A stretch of DNA of 64,000 nt, from assembly GCA_029948255.1 (NCBI GenBank), contig JALIZF010001835.1, positions 62,001 to 126,000 of the forward strand. Reading direction: 5' to 3'. Each line of letters begins with the position of its first letter. Position 1 is the stretch's first letter. Shown here piece by piece: positions 61,280 through 64,000 of the stretch. The notes beneath the pieces were generated by a model that was not told the DNA's origin, did not search any database, and saw only the letters and a program-made list of their open reading frames with translations. The DNA is from Telmatactis stephensoni. Taxonomy: Eukaryota; Cnidaria; Anthozoa; Actiniaria; Isophelliidae. Position numbers and translations under genes: made by a program.

Positions 61280-63703
61280 CTATTCTCCTATTATTTTAAG
61301 AATCCTCTCCTTGATTTTCTTAGTTGCTTTCTGGGCACTAGGTATGACATATCTCTCTATTGATTTTACTTCCATAGCTTCTTGTTCATAGTCTCCATAC
61401 TTGAATGTAATAAGATCAGGATGTTTCCTTTTCGATGTGATTTTGACAACACTCGCAAGGTGGTGTCTATGTTGTATATGAGCCCAGCCTGGTCGCTTTT
61501 TGATTTCTCTCAAAATATACATGTGAGTCTCCATTAGAAGAATATAGCTGTAATGACAATAGTTTACCATTAGATGACATGAAATTTAAGGTTTAATATT
61601 GCATTAAAAGCTGGGATACTGTAACAGTGCTTGGCTACAATTCTTGGGCAACATTGCCATCAATTGCAGCCACATCTACCATGTTAAACATGCCAACTTT
61701 TAATACAACATTGTGCTAAATGTTGTCCAGTGTACTTGCATGTAAGAACATTTTTGTTACTTACCTTGGTGCTAATGTTCCATGACCCAACACCTCACTA
61801 CATTTATATGAAGCTAAAACATCTTTTCTTTTTAACCATGTATCGAGATTAACAGACTCTTTGCGAACCTCCTCTTCAGAGCTAGAGAGACTGCAAGTAT
61901 CTGGAAAATAAACATTTTTTTATTACACGATTAAGTGTTTGTAAAGCCAAACAACATGAAAACTCATCAGTTTCCTTATGATGTACTTGTGCTTGATTTT
62001 TTTTCATAACATGTTTGTCTAATATGTGGTCACAAAAAAGGGATAGTGTTTTGGGTGTGGTCAGTGATAAGTTACCTCCATCGTCATCATCATCATCAAT
62101 GCTGAATACTGGTTGAACATTTCTGTATAATTTACTTTGTTTATCTGTGCTACTGACATGCCTACAAGGAGATCATAAAAGTTTCAGCTAAATGACCATG
62201 TTACATGTTGAAATGCATTGTGAAACATGATCAACACAAGTAAGTTGTTTCAGATAAAAGTTTCAGCATGTAACAGCATCTTTATTTACCTTTCCACTGG
62301 CTGGCTTGATTCAGCAATAAAATGACCTATTTTTTCTTTAACATCGGCTCCTTTTGATAGTAACTTAGAGGACAATATTCCCACAAGACCACTAGTCTAG
62401 AAAAGAATATTACAATATTTTAGAGATGTGATTGTTTCTGATATGTAGTAAGAATTACAGAGGTCCTAAAACTGATCCTTGTGGAACACCACAAAGTCTT
62501 CTCTATTTATACTTACTCGCCCATCTGTAGGACTTTGGTCTCCTCCTCGGGATAACTCATGGAAACTCTGAATAAAGCAGAAAGTGTAAAGGTTTTGTGA
62601 AACTTTGATCGTGGCACAAATGTGCAGCATTGATGAAACTCAGTACTTTTTTATCTTTCGAACTCTTGACATCTACCATTTCAGGGGTTGATCCAGGATT
62701 ATCCACGAGGAGGGATGCTATGGGATAGGGCATATGCTAGGGGACATTTTGGGAAAGTATTGAGTAAAAAGGGTCCAAAGTCATCTCAGGAGGGGTGTGT
62801 GTACCCCTTGCTCCCCTCTCCTAAATCCATCCCTGCATTTTTATAGAACAGTGTACATGGTAAAAAATAATCCACAAAATCCCCATTTTAGATGACCTTG
62901 CCATAGTTCATTATATTCAATTCGAGTAACCAATTCTGTCAAATAAAATTGTAGGCTCCTTCACAGACATTCTTTGGACTGTCATGCTGCTCAGCTCCCT
63001 GTTGACACCAAGAATGTTTGTAAAGGAGGCTAATAAAATTGCGTGTCCCCATGCAGTAGAGTTGTCATGGATTAGTTGGACTCACCTCATCCTCTGAGTA
63101 AGCTTCAGGAGTGCAAACAATACATCTCTGTAGTGTGTGGTCTGCTAGACCTGTTGATAAGTCGTCTGATAACGTTTCATGGAGCACTGCGTGGATGAAA
63201 GAACATCGTTAATGTTATTTTAGTATGAGTGCACAATAAACGTTGGTCAAAAACGTAGTGAAATATAGCATATCAAACGGTAAAAGCATTTCAAAAACGA
63301 AGCAAGAACGACAGTTTTTGTCGGAAAAGCTAATAAAATATTGGTAGCAAAATGCGTTGCTCAAAATGAAATAAGACAAACGTATCTCAACTGAAAACGT
63401 AAGAGAGCTTACGCTTCGCGTTAACAGGAAACGGCAGAGATGATCACGTGAACTGTTGTCTTCGCGTCTGGCGTTGCCGTTTGAACGCGAGGGTTAGTCA
63501 TTTCGCATTTGCTGTAAACGCGAAGAGTGATGGTCACGTTTAAGAATCAAACGCTCAACACAAGGCACGAAAAAAAGCAGACCGCGTGATCTTCTTTGCC
63601 GATTGTCGTTTGCGGTATATGTGAAGCTTAATTAACGAAACTGAAACGCCTCACACTCACCTTGATAACCACCACGTGCAAGGCTTACGTACTTGGCTTT
63701 ACG
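61280..63703 (-). CDS. TBC1D23: TBC1 domain family member 23, C-terminal part
   Basis: Golgi adaptor that captures endosome-derived vesicles by linking golgins to the WASH subunit FAM21. Only the last seven exons lie here: 63661-63703, 63086-63186, 62517-62567, 62290-62396, 62076-62161, 61765-61900 and 61280-61547, in phase, 263 aa; the TBC and rhodanese-like domains are beyond the right edge. The linker reads KYVSLARGGYQ, LHETLSDDLS, HVSSTDKQSKLYRNVQPVFS and an Asp-rich run. The C-terminal domain, which in vertebrates binds FAM21, is intact: NLDTWLKRKDV, ETHMYILREIKKRPGWAHIQ, ASVVKITSKRKHPDLITFKY, SIERYVIPSAQKATKKIKE, then the stop. Confidence 0.93.
62683..62840. repeat. Dispersed repeat fragment
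   Basis: GGGGTTGATCCAGGATTATC at one end and CTCTCCTAAATCCATCCCTG at the other are weakly inverted; similar to 26870-26960. TBC1D23 intron. Confidence 0.5.
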
Positions 63704-64000
63704 CTGTAAAAAAGTACAAAACAACAATTAGAAATCCACTAATGCCCCAGTTCTAAAGGTAAGACACTTGTGTAGTTTGGTCCGAGTCAACATAACTGGT
63801 ACCTGCTTGCATTTAACGGACAAAATTCTCCAAAAAACATGATATAACAAACAAGATCTGTAATCCTCGTTTCTAAACTTTTAATGATTGAAAAATGAGA
63901 CTATGGCAAGAAAAATAAAGTGGCCATTTTTTGGATGTCACGCTAATTCATTTCATGGACGTCACGTTAAACCATTCCGTAACGCACAGGAACAAGCGCG
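63704..64000 (-). other. TBC1D23 intron, running off the window
   Basis: No exon seen before the right edge. The exon at 63703 starts in phase 0 after a normal acceptor, so coding sequence must continue outside. Confidence 0.6.

Overview
The window is nuclear DNA of an invertebrate animal. Genes are split by many GT-AG introns, the proteins are typical metazoan ones, the DNA is AT-rich and introns and spacers are packed with transposons. The protein sequences, a tandem family of small rhodopsin-like receptors and the repeat types fit an anthozoan cnidarian (coral or sea anemone); the species is an inference I cannot prove from this window. I rebuilt gene models by joining exons whose splice sites and phases agree and whose products match known families over their length.

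Layout: 1.8-2.8 kb, EMC5/MMGT1 (minus), head to head with TMEM254 (3.0-4.1 kb, plus). 5.4-17.0 kb, a tandem cluster of one rhodopsin-like GPCR type: two complete three-exon genes (8.1-9.9 and 14.6-17.0 kb) and two broken copies (5.4 and 11.4 kb), separated by microsatellites, SINEs and MITEs. 18.1-36.1 kb, a complete 16-exon endosomal Na+/H+ exchanger of the NHE6/7/9 group (minus), with a second same-phase first exon at 36.9-37.1 kb. Its introns hold a decayed LINE (24.5-26.8 kb), a TTAA-flanked element (33.1-33.9 kb) and a 2.9 kb DNA transposon with an intact 573-codon transposase-like gene (29.1-32.0 kb). 37.7-44.2 kb, ZBBX (plus). 46.0-49.9 kb, CFAP107 (minus). 51.7-56.5 kb, VPS26C (minus), with a U12-type AT-AC intron, head to head with NAA50 (56.9-59.6 kb, plus). 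61.3-63.7 kb, the last seven coding exons of TBC1D23 (minus); its start lies beyond the window.

Functionally, three genes act in endosome sorting or pH control (NHE6/7/9, VPS26C of Retriever, TBC1D23), two encode ciliary proteins (ZBBX, CFAP107), and EMC5 and NAA50 are housekeeping. The linkage looks old: EMC5 and an NHE6/7/9 gene are neighbours on human Xq26, and TBC1D23, NAA50, SLC9A9 and ZBBX all lie on human 3q.

The observations most worth a second look are the intact transposon with subterminal AACGG arrays inserted 15 bp from an NHE splice acceptor, several smaller elements that share its terminal-repeat-plus-internal-array plan, the AT-AC intron, the alternative NHE first exon, and a MITE whose empty site is preserved in a paralogous copy.
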